Positions 11,869 through 24,084 of a stretch of 64,000 bases of DNA are shown one piece after another (the first letter of the stretch is position 1; every line of letters begins with the position of its first letter). The stretch spans positions 460,868,321 through 460,932,320 of the forward strand of contig CM060990.1 in the NCBI GenBank assembly GCA_030765065.1, in the 5' to 3' direction. A program made the translations under genes and the position numbers. The notes under the pieces were generated by a model that had not been told where the DNA came from, made no database searches, and worked only from the letters and a program-made list of their open reading frames with translations. The DNA is from Deroplatys truncata. Taxonomy: Eukaryota; Arthropoda; Insecta; Mantodea; Mantidae.

Positions 11869-12479
11869 TATCCTTCACGTAACCGGTTTCGCGGGGTGCG
11901 GCCAGCCGGCGAGGCTGGCTGCTGTGACGGCGGTGCAGGTGACAGGAAGTCCGCAGTAAATATAATACGGTTTGTCGCATAAGCTATTTCTAACTCATAG
12001 ATCATAAACACTTAAAAACAAAAGTAAATTACTCAGGTATATTATGCTGGAACTGCCTCCCATCGTTGTTCAAGTATTTCCGACACCTGCTTAGGTAATT
12101 CCTCATTACACTATGCGGTTCTCTCTGAGAAATAGCAGCAATTTCTTGATGAATGTTACTTTTAAGTTCATGTAAAGTGTGTGGATTTGTTTTGTACACT
12201 TTCTCTTTTAATGTCCCCCAGAGATAAAAATCGCAGGGGGTTAATTTGTGGGAATGAAGGGGGCCATATGTTAGTGATAACTCTGTCTTGAAACACGTCA
12301 TGAGAAGTTGTAATGAGTTGTTGTTCCTGTAATGAGAAGTTGGCCAAATATGCTACTTACGCAAGATAGATTTCAACTCACACTGAACCCTCGCGCAGCG
12401 AAGGGGAAATATACCTACTCCCCGTCTTCGCCGACATAGCGGCCAGAGCTGCCGGCCGATCACGCGGTTGCGTGAAGTA
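11869..12479 (-). mobile_element. Internally deleted mariner-like element
   Basis: A TA dinucleotide flanks each end (11869-11870 and 12478-12479), as expected for Tc1/mariner insertion. The left terminus TCCTTCACGTAACCG and the right terminus, read on the minus strand as CTTCACGCAACCG, are imperfect inverted repeats. Beyond them both ends carry similar C+G-rich sequence (CGGCCAGCCGGC / CGGCCGGCAGC). Of the transposase only the C-terminal part remains (12029-12301, minus), so this about 0.6-kb unit could move only with a transposase supplied elsewhere. Confidence 0.65.
12029..12301 (-). pseudogene. Mariner-like transposase, C-terminal fragment
   Basis: Ninety codons on the minus strand match the C-terminal region of mariner/Tc1-type transposases widespread in insects. 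Key stretches are LTPCDFYLWGTLKEKVYK, then NPHTLHELKSNIHQEIAAIS, then the C-terminal FQHNI. The residues before LTP, where active relatives keep SPD with the last catalytic aspartate, read SHK, so the acid is lost. The upstream DNA-binding and first catalytic regions are absent. The methionine is internal, not the native start. The frame is intact to a stop, but the protein would be inactive. Confidence 0.75.
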
Positions 12480-12763
12480 TTGCTCACCCAGTATTTGCAG
12501 AATAAAATCACGGAACTATTAGTCCAATAAATGAAGCAAATTGCTGAATAAGCACCACTTTGTGCTCTTGTAAATTAATCCGGATGTTCGAGATCAATTG
12601 ATTGTTTCCTGATGTTTTAAGAAAACTAACATTTGCCATACTAAACAATTAAAATAAGATTTAATTGAAAAAGGTTCACCATCGTTGAACTAGGCGATTG
12701 CTAGACCAACAATAGAACAATAAATATGTATGTACCAGCACGTATAAACAGCAACTAGAGAGT

Positions 12764-13234
12764 ATGGTAGACATCAAGAAATGGAAACTTGGAGATGCTC
12801 ACGCATTACGTCCTAAATCAAACAGTTCTTGTAGTACTGCGACATATTATGTATCATGTATCGAACAAGCAATGTCGACAAGAGGAGAAGCAGCATGTAC
12901 GACAGAACATCGTTTTGCACTGGCTTCGCAAGTTCATAATCGCCTCATTGTAGTGGAGTTCAAGGTAACAGTTATTCTGAAGAGACCTACCTATATAAAA
13001 AAAGGCTTTCATCTTCGATGGGCAGGCAACATAATAGTGATATCTGAAGCTGCTAAAGGAGTTTTATTCCCTCGTAGCACATACGACGATTATTTCACAC
13101 GGGGAGAGGCTATTCTAGAAATCTATTTTTCAAAATATTTCAGACGGTGTATCCAATTTACTATCAAGTATTATATTATGCAAGATATATTTTCATTTGA
13201 TAACGTAACGGATTATGCCCATATAATCTCGTAA
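12764..13234 (+). CDS. Unrecognised 156-codon ORF
   Basis: After the reverse transcriptase fragment this is one of the longest open frames in the window. The translation starts MVDIKKWKLGDAHALRP and has a basic central part (FKVTVILKRPTYIKKGFHLRW) and an aromatic C-terminal third (YFSKYFRRCIQFTIKYYIM). I see no signal peptide, no repeated motif and no family signature. For DNA with this stop-codon frequency, a frame this long is uncommon but not improbable across six frames of 64 kb. It lies about 280 bp beyond the mariner-like element. It could be a chance frame, a decayed transposon ORF or an exon. Confidence 0.2.
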   Translation: MVDIKKWKLGDAHALRPKSNSSCSTATYYVSCIEQAMSTRGEAACTTEHRFALASQVHNRLIVVEFKVTVILKRPTYIKKGFHLRWAGNIIVISEAAKGVLFPRSTYDDYFTRGEAILEIYFSKYFRRCIQFTIKYYIMQDIFSFDNVTDYAHIIS

Positions 13235-15564
13235 AATCTGCGGAAATATACTTTAGTTGAATTTAGTTTTGGTGCCTCAAATTACTTTATTATAAGTGAA
13301 CGATTTTAGACATTTGATCATTTATGGTTAACAAACTATTTTGGTAACTAAATTATAAACACACAGAAGAAAAATCTATCCATAGGTTGCGGGCTCTGAC
13401 TACCAAAAACTTTGATATTTCTAACATAAGTTTTACAGAAGAAGGAAGAAATTGAGGCCATAATTTAACTGCTGAAGAAAGAGATCCAAAGACCTGCAGG
13501 GGAGTATTCAGAAAGTATTTTTAAAAAGCTGACAGAAGGATCATAGAGACTTGAAACATTCTACTAACGTAGATAATGCTCAACAGAATAAGTTTTAGGA
13601 AAAATAAGCCATCAGATGTTTTGGCTATAACGACCACTTGTTAATGCAACACCCACCTACAGAAAGAGGTGGGAATTACCGATGTAGTCCCAACTTCATT
13701 GCCCCTTATAAACATTCCTTGCAGGCTGTAGATCCTTTATTATAATCAAGGCTTGTTCACTACTACCCGAAGCAGATGGGAGATGATTTTATGAATATTA
13801 TTGATTTAGCTATTGAAACATAAGAATATAAATGAACACTGAAATGTACTTAGGTAATAAACAAACTACACTACAAAGTTTCGTGTTCTATGCGTTCATT
13901 CTCATCACCAATCCAATCATTATTATTCGAACCATATACTTAACGCTTTCAAATCCAAAATGCCTATCGGACCGCTCTAAACCAGCAATGCAACTTTATG
14001 GGACATGTGGGTAAACATTGTCATTCGCACTTTTCAAAAATTGGTGCAAAAATTGTAAATTGGTAATTGGAACACTTTTAAAAATTGTACAAAGTTTTAG
14101 GGTTCTCTCCAACACACTTCTGCCAATGGTGTTTATTATCCTAAATGTAGTTTTTAAATATACAGGCACCTGAATAGTATCAATATATACATGCTTCCCA
14201 AACTTTAAAACTGGTTTGCCTGACTTAAAAATTATTTATAATTAAGGAACACTTCTTCAATTAAAATTTGAGATAACGGAATGAAACTTTGCGGAATTAT
14301 TTTCTTCAGTCTATAAAAATTCCCTTTAGAACGGATACATTTCAGGATTTTGACTTGGATAGAGGAGTGATTTTTTTCCAGCGCTGTTGATTCGTAAAAT
14401 AAAATACTGTTTACGAAGAAATTATTCGCTATATTATTATGATTTTAGAGGTGCAGATATTTATTAGAAATGCTGCAGAGAAAATGTGAAAAACATATAC
14501 ACTCCCTATCTTTGGAAGTCAAAGAGAAAATGTTCCTTTATGTTTTAAATTGTTGGTTCATAATTTAGGTTCCTGTATAGCCATAGGTGTGCAAATTACA
14601 AAATGTCTGTCACAACAATTCTACCAAAATTTAAATTTTAGTTGCAATAGTTGAACATTTGCACCTATGTGACTACAGCAGTACTTGTTAACCCATGTGC
14701 CTGCTTAAGTAAAAATCAGAGGCAAAGAAACAAAACATTTACACAGACTAAATCAGAAGAATATTCCCCAGGAAAGTTAAAAGTAAAGTTTACCTGATTT
14801 TTGTCCCGAATGGGAACGCTTCACATCAAGGTTGGCAGCTCAGATCAGTGTAGACGCATTCCACATCATTGGAACGCTAACTACTGTTCTACCCCTCTCA
14901 CTCTACGTTCCCTGAATATCCTTGGAATATCCTTACGTGGAGATTCTGCACAACACACAATGGCATTGCAACCCAATTGTAAACAGACATACACGTGCTG
15001 AAGGCAAACCTACACTAACAAGTATCTAGCCATGGCACGCAACAGGAAAATGAAATGCACAATTTCCGAACGAACCAACCCTGGATCGAAGCTTCGGAAT
15101 TAGCAATATGTGTGTGGTATGACTTGCTCGAGAAGTGCCAAACAAGTTTCAAATTGGCTCATGTCAGCGGATAAACTCTAACGCTTTACGTGACTCTGCA
15201 GCGATGCTGGGATTCAACGGTAAACAAAATGCAACCAGTTCGTGCTCATCTTATGCAATGCTGCAGATGTTCCAGTGACTAACGCGACTTCATGGAGCCC
15301 TGTTCTGCTTTTGTACATACATCACCAAACAATGGCGAAGTGGAGGCGCGTGTGTCTCCCAACTTGCTTATCTCACAGGTCAATCACTGCTCACATCTCA
15401 CAGTTTCTATGTTCGATTGCTGTTTCAACATGTTCGGGATACAGGATCCAAAATTAGCTGCTTACGTCTTTCGCTCTTACCAGAAGACGTCCACTGAAAA
15501 CAAATCTATAAGTAAGGTTCACATTGACATTCTAAATCAGGGACAAAGCATTCAGTTTTATTAC
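13235..15564. other. Intergenic stretch, no supported gene
   Basis: Nothing coding is recognised. A stem-loop is possible near 14582-14668, where CATAGGTGTGCAAAT faces ACATTTGCACCTATG across about 60 bases. Overlapping open frames at 15242-15597 (+) have no recognisable domain. Confidence 0.35.
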
Positions 15565-16444
15565 CAGGGCCCGAATTGTCATGTCATGTCATCTTAATTG
15601 CTGCATCATAGACATTACTAACGTGTACATAAATCCTTATGAGTACCAGATTATGAAAATGCGTATGTATTAGTTCATTTTTGGTCATTTTGTGCCATTT
15701 TCCAATTTAGGACATTTGCTCCGATTTTTCATCATTATCTTGGCATTTACTTACCATTTGCTTCTTTGTTTAGCCGCTTTCTTGCATTTACATTGAATAT
15801 ATAAAGATTGTTATCTTATTGATCTTTTACATAAGGATAACTTTTCAAACATCAGAAATCCCGCTATTCACCTGAGAAATAAGAGTAACTTTGTACATCC
15901 TTTACTCGCCTTCTTCCGAAAAAATAAATTCCTCTTTAAAGGTTAGTCTAGTTGCTTGCGGGTGGAGGGGTGGCTATTCGCTTATCAGGGGAGCAGATAT
16001 AATTACAGTTATGAATTCATGGCCCAAGCTAGGGATTAGATAGGTCAGTTTTCCCTTTTCCGCATTAATGAAAGCGTACAGTCAGGTTGCTATTGTCCCT
16101 GTCCTTGTGTCGTGTCAGAAGTTGCGAAGTCCTCTACATTTATTCATTCGCAATGGATTTTGTACTGTTTGAGAACTCAAAATAGTTAATGCTACAGTTT
16201 TCTAAGACCTGCTTCAAAATATTCTATATTATTTCAGCATTATTCTTATACGTATTTTTTCTACTTATATAGCAATAATACACATATATGAATTAATTTA
16301 TAACCTTCTATGCACTATTAATTTTAATACATGAAATAAATATCAGTTTTAGGTCAATTTTTATATTTATTAATTTTTTAACTTCTAGACATATTATTTG
16401 TCGTTTTCCAAGCATTTTTGGGTCATCAAAATCCATCTGTAGGG
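15565..16444 (+). mobile_element. Non-autonomous hAT element, family B copy 1
   Basis: It starts CAGGGCCCGAATTGTC, a hAT-type terminus, and ends in GGTCATCAAAATCC plus a degenerate end. The 8 bases before it, TTTATTAC, recur just after it as TGTATTAC (7 of 8), consistent with an 8-bp target duplication. Family B shares the runs GGTCATTTTGTGCCATTTTC, CATCCTTTACTCGC, CAGGTTGCTATTGTCC and TTATGTCGTGTC with the copies near 51 and 53 kb. About 880 bp, no coding capacity. Confidence 0.65.
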
Positions 16445-17278
16445 TGTATTACCATCCGTAGAGTTAAATAATAATACCCCCACCCCGCACTCCCCCAGTA
16501 CCTACTCATACACTAATTGCACACAGTTGAAAGAAAGCAAAATCTTAACTACTTGCCCTGCAGCTTAGATCAAAGTGGGGACTCCACAGAGTACTCGATC
16601 ATAATGAAAGGTGGACACAATATTGCAATTAGTTTCCCCGACACTTTTACTATAAAACATTTCTCTGGTTTTTTATTCACGTTAGTTTCATAGTGACATT
16701 AATTGAGTCCATATCAGAAAGAAGTTTATAGCTGGGCACTTGTACGTTGTTTCTCCGTGTTCACTAGAGCATTGAATGAATAAATACATATCAAACTCTG
16801 TTTCTGAAAGTTATTGTTTTGTTTCAATTTAGAAATACAAATATTTATTTATCTACTATTATAATAATCAGTGATGTTTTAGTTCGTAGTTACTGGGCAA
16901 CAAAACCTACACTTTATATTCTAACAAAACACAAAATACGCTATCAAAACATAAAATACAGGTTCAACAAAACGTAAAATACACTTTAATGATGATCATC
17001 TATATCTTATTTTCCTTGATAATAATATGCATTAAAACAAAAACATTCTCTTCTAATTGATAGTTATTGTAATATTATAACCATTACAATTTGTAGATAG
17101 ATAGAATGTATCTTTATTGGTTTCAAATTATTGAAGTTATTTCACAAGAATTTAGTGCATGGGTCATTGACCGTACATGCATATTTAAGATACAATAGGC
17201 TGACAAAATAAACAACAGAGAAAGAAAACACAACAAAAAGGAACAAGAAAAAGGGAAATAGAGATAAATTACCTTTGT
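16445..17278. other. Intergenic stretch, nothing recognised
   Basis: A+T-rich with poly-A-like runs and no gene. Around 16930-16985 a short unit (AACAAAACayAAAATAC) recurs three to four times, a minor local repetition. Confidence 0.4.
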
Positions 17279-17738
17279 CTAATTGAACAAATTTGATCTA
17301 GCTTCGCGCACTTTACATTTTGTAATACTTATTGGAGGCAAATGTTCTCTATTATCAGCGGTATTATTTTCCACAACTTTGCCTGTAATTGAACTTTCTC
17401 CCCTAGGTAATAGATCAGCAATTTTCTTCTTACCTTCCACACTTTCTTCTACGTATCCTTTTGCAACAGTATTCGATTTACATTCTCCATGTATTTTTAA
17501 GTTAAGAACATCTGCGAGGAAAGTAGCGGAAGAACGTCTCATACAATTTTTCCTGATGAACCGTGAAGATCACCTTCTTCGCTTATTTTTACTTTAAACT
17601 CAAATATGAAACTAGCATCCAAAATTGCAGAATATAATAACAAACTTTGTTGATTTATCGTGTCTTTTTCTTCCAAAGCCCACATTTCTCTTTCTCTAAA
17701 CATATCGTTTCCGCAATAAATACATTTAATTAAATATA
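17279..17738 (-). pseudogene. Candidate protein-coding remnant or exon with a CxxC start
   Basis: On the minus strand, TTGTATTTTTAG (ending at 17739) would serve as a splice acceptor. From 17738 the frame reads YLIKCIYCGNDMFREREMWA, then about 40 further well-composed residues, to GDLHGSSGKI, followed at 17544 by GTATGA. GTATGA is either a usable splice donor or an in-frame TGA one codon later. A second frame, open from 17542 to 17279 (87 codons, starting MRRSSATFLADVLNL), takes over exactly there, so one frameshift could also join the two halves. The CIYCG pair suggests half of a zinc-binding site, though no partner cysteines follow. I do not recognise the family. It could be a host-gene exon, a zinc-finger-associated domain remnant or a transposon fragment. 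Confidence 0.3.
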
Positions 17739-20700
17739 CTAAAAATACAACATATACTAAAATACTCTGAACGTAGATAAAATATTGTAGACAACACGTT
17801 ACAAAGTAGGTTTAGTAACTAGTCCTCTGATAAACTATTATGGGTGACAAACTTACGACAGAAAGAATATTGTACAATTTAAGAACACTAAGCAATTAAA
17901 GAGTTGTCAGTCTTTATTTATTAATTTATATGTAATATAAAGAATGGTTTGATCATAGACAATGGTACACATTGTTTAAAGCTTTCAAGAGAGATTCGGA
18001 TATGAAAGGGTTAAAGTTATTGTGCAATTATTTTTTGTTTTGTTTTTAAAATGGTAATTAGTTCATTTGCAATTAAATATTTTCTATAACTATATTAATA
18101 GCATGGAGAAATTCTGTACAATTTTGTTATAGTACAGTAACTAAAATTACGCATTTACTGTCCAAAAGTTTTCTCGTGTTGCGTTTTAAGTTCAAAACAA
18201 ACATTGAGGACGTCGAATAAACCATTTTGTTTAAGGAGCTCTCATTGGAATACGAAGTGATTAATTACAAATAAATCAATAATTATAAAATTTCAATTTC
18301 GTTCAAAGTGTTTATGTTTTATTTGTTGCACGTTCTACGTGCATGGTAAATATTTCGGATTGATAAAAAGAAAATTTTAGATTTGTGAATGCCAAAATTA
18401 TCGCCATTATCAAAACGCTTTCAATAATGCGGTATTTCAAGATATTTTTCTTATAAAGGTGATTTTGTTGCGAAATAATCTGTGAACACACGTGAAGAAA
18501 TCCTTGCTCTACTCCTAATATTCCTTAAAAAGAGTAGATTAAAAATATCAAACGTAAGCTGGTTAAAATAGAAGACACCTTCACCCATAAAACGTATTAA
18601 AGCTTATCGATCAGTGTTATCCAAAATCTGTCTCATAATAAGCACATTGTTTTGTTCCATACTGGGCATATAAACAGCACGCCACTGAAGTACGATAGTG
18701 TTGGTTTTGTGCAGAGGAGGAGGGGGGGAAGAAGACTGGGGGATGGGTGCGAGGCAGGCGGTAAATCAGTGGTGATTGTACATTATTATTGCATGTCCTT
18801 GTAAGTCATCTATGACTAGCCAGCGTTTACTCCCCTTTCTGGCGTGAGCGGCATACCGACAAAAATAATCATATGGGATGGTCCACTAGATGACAAAGAT
18901 TTGCTGTACTGTTTAACTCTTATATTACAATCTCTGCCACTCTACAGAGCAGTGTGGTAATTTCAGGGGATATGGCATGGAAGAGATCCCGAGGGAATGG
19001 GATTCTAATGCGCAGCATTGTTCCTGTTCGGAATGCTCAGGTGGCAGTGCGGCCGTGTCCATGCAGATGTTGCCAGGTTCGATACTCTTTGAGAAAACAC
19101 GTCTTTCATAAATCTGGCTTTGCTTTGAAGAGGCAAATACCACATGGATTCTGAACTTACTTTAAAATTAAAAACATAGAATCAAACCACACATTTAGCA
19201 CAATTATGTTTCATTTTGAAAGCTTTATCTTTTAAAATGTTATAGTAAGAGTAATGGAACTAGGCTACCAGAAAATATGTTTTTATATAACAAAAAGAAT
19301 GACAATTTTGAAAAAACAAGACCATCTTTAACACATGCAGCTGAGCATAACATATTTTCGCTAAATAGTTAATCTTTATTAGCTTACTTATTTCTAAACA
19401 AGAATTTAGTGATATTAAGATTAGAATCGTTGCAATAATTTGTTCTTGAAATTAGGAGGGATTCACTCCCATAATGTAAAAAATAATGAAAAACTCTCAA
19501 GCTTTTGGTTTTTAAATTACTCCTTGGTGTATTAGAAATATGATACAAATCAGTTGACTCTCCTACCACTCTAACAAGTCATTAGGCAGCTATTTTAATG
19601 TAATTTATGAGTTACTGGATGGTTTAGTTCCAAGCTTATATATGTTTTTCTCATATTAGATATATATTTTATAGTTTTGCTTCAAAAATGTTAGCTTCAA
19701 GTATTCAGTTACAGGCATTATTTTTGTGCATGTTACTAAAGCCATAAGGATATATTGCAAAATTTTGAAATATCTGAGTACAAATCTTTAGTAATGAACA
19801 AACGAAAATCCAGTAAACAATTTAATAATTCTCTTTAAAAGATTTGAAAATAAGGGAATAAAGCGACGGTTAAACGGGACATCTGACAATACCGTAAGAT
19901 ATATAGACATGAAACAGCAGCGAGATACCACAGAGTTTACTATTCCAACATGCCTACAAGAATTACACTTCTAGCTTTAGTATCTTGATTTTTCTATTTG
20001 AAAAAAAAATACTGTACTTGTTTCGTTAACAAATTCAGAATGGCAATCGCGTTCACGCCTGTACGCGTCCAAATAAAAGATATGTAAAGAAAGGAAGGAA
20101 AAGGGAATTTTACACATACAATGAATAATCCAAACTTTAACAGATAATTTTAAATTTTGGTTGATTAATTGACGCTAGTGTATACAATGAGCCACCCCGA
20201 AGCCAGAAGTCGCATATTTAAAAGATTTGTTTGTATATGTGTTAAGTATGTATGTATATATGTATGCATGTTTGCATGTTACCTTTTCACACAAGAATGA
20301 CCTACCGATTATTATGGAATCTGATTATTTGTGTAACGTACCATAGGTCCCGCTTAGAAAAAGAGTCACATTATGGTTCCTTATTTACTTTGCACAAACG
20401 GGGAGATATAATGGGGCACACTATAAAAAATTCGAAATATCACACTTGTTCTACATCTTCTTTTTGGAAAAATACTGCATAGTAAAGTTTGCAAGCAAAA
20501 TGCTACTAACAAGCCTTTTTACTTATACAAATTCAATAGAGTGAATATTTAAGAAGTTATAACAGTTTTTCGTTAGTGTTATTTCTGTGAGTCACCACAT
20601 TTACCATGAGGAACAGTATGTTCCGATCGAATTGCTAGCATAAAGAGGAGGCACAAGTTTGCGCACTGTTAATCCTTCTACTTATATTTTAACTTTATTA

Positions 20701-21179
20701 ACACAAAAAACGCTTCTATGACCGATTTTAAAACATGACATGACTCCTAAGTTTCACCGGGTGGGTTAATGAAGGAAAAAGTGTGAGAAACTGGAAAAGG
20801 GGAAAGAGAGAGGCGGAAAAAGGAAGGTATCGTGAAAGCAAAGAGAGAGAGAGAAACACTGAGAAAGCGGGGGACAAAGAAGAATCTTCTCATTTGATGC
20901 AATAACGCAAGTAGACCTGTGGGTTCTGCTTCTATGAAAATAATACAAGTGCAGATCATATCCATTCTGTTTAGTGCAGTACCAAGCCCAAAGATATGAA
21001 AATAATGAAGATGAAAACATGTACATTCAAATTGGTTATTAGAATGATAAAACACAAATTAAAACATAGGTACCTAAATCATTTTCAGGTAATTTTAATG
21101 AAAGGTCGCTTATGCTAAAAGGTTAGTTACTTAACATGTAGGGGTCAGTATGCCAAAGAGGTAAAATAAAGGACAAAAA
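17739..21179. other. Long intergenic stretch, no supported gene
   Basis: A+T-rich sequence with short, unrecognised open frames such as 18925-19143 (-). A G-rich run near 18714-18762 (AGGAGGAGGGGGGGAAG and neighbours) could form a G-quadruplex. A purine-rich block lies at about 20775-20880 (GAGAGAG, GAAAAAGG) and gives low-complexity open frames on the minus strand. No RNA gene or repeat boundary was recognised. Confidence 0.35.
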
Positions 21180-21600
21180 CATATGGAAAGGTGTCATCAC
21201 CAGCCAACAGGCAATTGAATCCGATTGTAAAATTAAACTTTCTCTAAGCCTAGCAAATGAAATAAAACTGAATTGGGGTAAAGATGCATACATACTTCAC
21301 TTAGGAAGAATGGAAAAATTAGACTGGGAGGCTGTAGGCCACAGAAAGTGACCGACGATTCTGGCGGGAGAATCTGCCCATTCTGTGATATGGATGGAGA
21401 CTGAGTACATATTTTGGCGGAAGGTGCACAGTGGGAAAATCAGCGAAATACTAAACTCACAAAAAAATTCTAAAGTCCAGCAAGAAGGAGATAGGCTTAT
21501 TGAAATCTAGGACTGCCCAGGGGAACTGACAAAACATGGGAAATTACCGGGCTAAAGTGCGCAAAGCCAGATCAGATTTGTTCAGTTAGTCAGAGGGAAT
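21180..21600 (+). pseudogene. LINE ORF2 C-terminal fragment with damaged zinc knuckle
   Basis: One plus-strand frame reads AIESDCKIKLSLSLANEIKL and on through GKDAYILHLGRM (about 21211-21310). A second frame downstream reads CPFCDMDGD, stop, VHILAEGAQWENQR (about 21377-21447). The latter matches the C-terminal C-x2-C-x7-H-x4-C knuckle of many LINE ORF2 proteins, but the last cysteine is replaced (EGA instead of EC-) and a TGA interrupts it. Reverse transcriptase and upstream domains are absent. A 3' A/T-rich tail and a TA/CA microsatellite follow, consistent with a 5'-truncated insertion. Confidence 0.5.
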
Positions 21601-21628
21601 TTATCTCTATTTTTTCCCTTAGCTTTCT

Positions 21629-21631
<3 letters not shown>

Positions 21632-21667
<36 letters not shown>

Positions 21668-21680
21668 CACACACACACAC
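21632..21680. repeat. (TA)n(CA)n microsatellite
   Basis: About 15 TA dinucleotides are followed by CATA and a short CA run. Confidence 0.9.
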
Positions 21681-22811
21681 CTAACATGTATCGAATGTCC
21701 GATTCAAGGCAATCGTTTCCCTGTAGAGATGGCCGTCGCGTAATGCGCAAGTATTGAATGGTTTCTCAGGAGAAATTAAGGATGGGAAAATGTCCACTGA
21801 TATCGTCATATGAAGGTCACGCATTTTAACCTTCTTCCGAGCATTTTATGTGAAACGTGCATTAGAGCTCTTATTGTAATGGTTTGTTTCCAACTTCCAA
21901 TGTATCTTCTGGTCATCTTCAGTTTGCAGAAGATGAATTTCGGGTTATGGTAAATTTTGTGTTACAGTTCTGATTACACATATTAATACGAAAATTTTAA
22001 TGAATTCTTAAATTAATCAATTGAATCTTTTTCATTCGGAATAAGGAACGGATGAAATAGAGAAGGCATTATTCATAAAGTGACGGCACTATAATGTTTT
22101 ATTGGAGGGTTGTGCGCCGAAACACTTGAGGCCGGGTAGGCGACGAACCGGAAACTGTTCCCTATGACGTCTTCTCGCCTCCTGAACGTTGGCGTCAGCT
22201 TCTTCAAGAAACAGGAGCATACCGACACATTCCAGTGTTTCAAACATCGTTGTTGCTCATTTGCAGAGAATCAAACCCTGAAAGACTACCGACGCCAGGC
22301 TTCGAGCTTTATACCTACAGCTGGAGAACACTATTGTGTAGTGTTTCTTTGATTATGCATTTTTTGTTAAAGTTAAAATACTTAAACGGCGAAAAATAAT
22401 GTATGGCCACACCTAACTCTGTGTGGGATACATAACATAATTTATGAACGGTTTAAGTCCAACACCCTTATAGCTCTGTACACATTTTTCATATCGTTGG
22501 GTTCTTATTTACTACTTTGCTTCTTCCCCTGACAGACAAGATAAACATAATCTGAATGCTTGGAGTATGTCTTGTTTGCCCATCTCTTATATTCACAGAG
22601 ACTCAATAAGAGTAATTTTAAAATTAAGCATACCTATCAAGCTTGTCGGCAAATGTAAGGCAGACAAGTAATATCTACTTACGACTGCTCTCACAGCGAC
22701 AGCATGGTTGAGGGAGGTATTGTAGCAGCGACATTATTAATGTAAATAATGTTTGTACATTTGTATCACGAGTTCTTGAAGACAACGAATCTGGGAGAGG
22801 GAACGCGAGGA
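21681..22811. other. Intergenic stretch, nothing recognised
   Basis: A 62-codon frame at 22164-22352 (+) lies in a slightly G+C-richer patch starting near 22100. It has no domain I can name. Confidence 0.4.
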
Positions 22812-22841
22812 AGAGAGAGAGAGAGAGAGTATGTGTGTGTA

Positions 22842-22901
<60 letters not shown>

Positions 22902-22912
22902 GAATTTCCGTA
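22812..22912. repeat. Compound (GA)n(GT)n(GA)n microsatellite
   Basis: GA repeats, then about 15 GT units with two TATG interruptions, then GA repeats again. The minus-strand open frame across it (Ser-Leu and Thr-His runs) is purely repeat-encoded. Confidence 0.95.
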
Positions 22913-23869
22913 AATCATTGAATTTATGCTGTGGAACATAAGACCTATTGAATACAGCATGAACAACAATTCTACCATTTCTCTGCGTTAGTAGGTATCC
23001 CTAAATCTGTTTACAACTACGTCTTCTGAAATCAATACCGTCTGCATAGTTCAATAGCAACAACTGCAATCCGACCACCGCACATTTATAGTCGTGTCCT
23101 TTTCACAACAGCAACCCAAATAATTAAAAGACATATTCAGGCAAGATAAGCAGGCGTAAACTGGTGTTCCTGCCCATTACTAACTGAAAATCGCTTTGGG
23201 TTAACGTACCGGAAAGTCGTATTCCAAACCTATGTATTTACAATTTATATTCAAGCCCTTACTCTGACAAGGAAAAATTTCTTCAAAATTAAGGATCCAT
23301 TGATTTATCCTAATGCAGCTGCGAAATTTAAAATTTATTTTCTGGTTGAAATTTGCACCAGTTATTATGCTAAATAACAATAACTATTTTGCTCGATTAA
23401 ATATCTTAGTTTGCAGGGTTATTCAAATACTAATTTTATATTTACCTATTCTGTCTATCAACTAGCTCATATTACACATTTTTAAAAAAAACTTAAATCA
23501 AAATTTTAATTTTGGTGTAAATGCATTTATAACGTATTACAATTCTGATTTACTCTTAATTTTCTTATAAAAATCTTCTTATCCACTTAACAATTATGAA
23601 TTTTCAAATGTTTTCTACATATAATGTTTTTTCTTTTTCCTGGAAATTGGATAACTGAATTGGACAATATGAAAAACTAATATGGCGACTTGCTTTAATG
23701 TGTTTCTCACAAAGCATACATTTTTGTTTTGATAATTATTCCTTCTCAATAGTTATGCAGACACTAAGTTGAGTCAGAAACCTTTTCCGTGGACTTCCAC
23801 CACGAGAACTGTCGACTTTCCATGATGATGTTCCTAATTTTTTTTAAACAAATGAATAAACATTGTATC
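22913..23869. other. Intergenic stretch, nothing recognised
   Basis: A+T-rich DNA. No coding frame, repeat edge or RNA gene is supported. Confidence 0.45.
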
Positions 23870-24060
23870 GTGCACTACATTTTCAATATGGCAAATGAAG
23901 AAAGAGAAATATAGGAGAAAACCATTTTAACATGGAAAGGTAGAATCAGAGGACTGAAAAATGCAATGCCATAGCCGGGATTTGAACCAAGGATCTCCCT
24001 GATTCCGTCCGGTTGCTCTAACCACTGAGCTACCATGACAACCTGCCAGTAGGACATTAA
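23870..24060 (-). repeat. tRNA-derived SINE, copy 1 of a local cluster
   Basis: On the minus strand the A box reads TGGTAGCTCAGTGG, then GTTAGAGCAACCGGACGG, then a B box close to GGTTCAAATCC (about 23973-23983). The same head recurs on the plus strand at 24113 and 24427. The frames across the head that spell MVAQWLEQPDGIR are a by-product of the tRNA-like sequence, not a protein. Confidence 0.75.
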
Positions 24061-24084
24061 ATTCCGGGAAAATGCGACTCAGCT

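Noticed and set aside
20747-21055. Overlapping minus-strand frames with Phe/Ser/Leu-rich, membrane-like sequence.
   Set aside because: Low-complexity translation of a purine-rich tract, in two frames at once.
22766-22978. Minus-strand frame with Ser-Leu and Thr-His runs.
   Set aside because: Entirely microsatellite-encoded.
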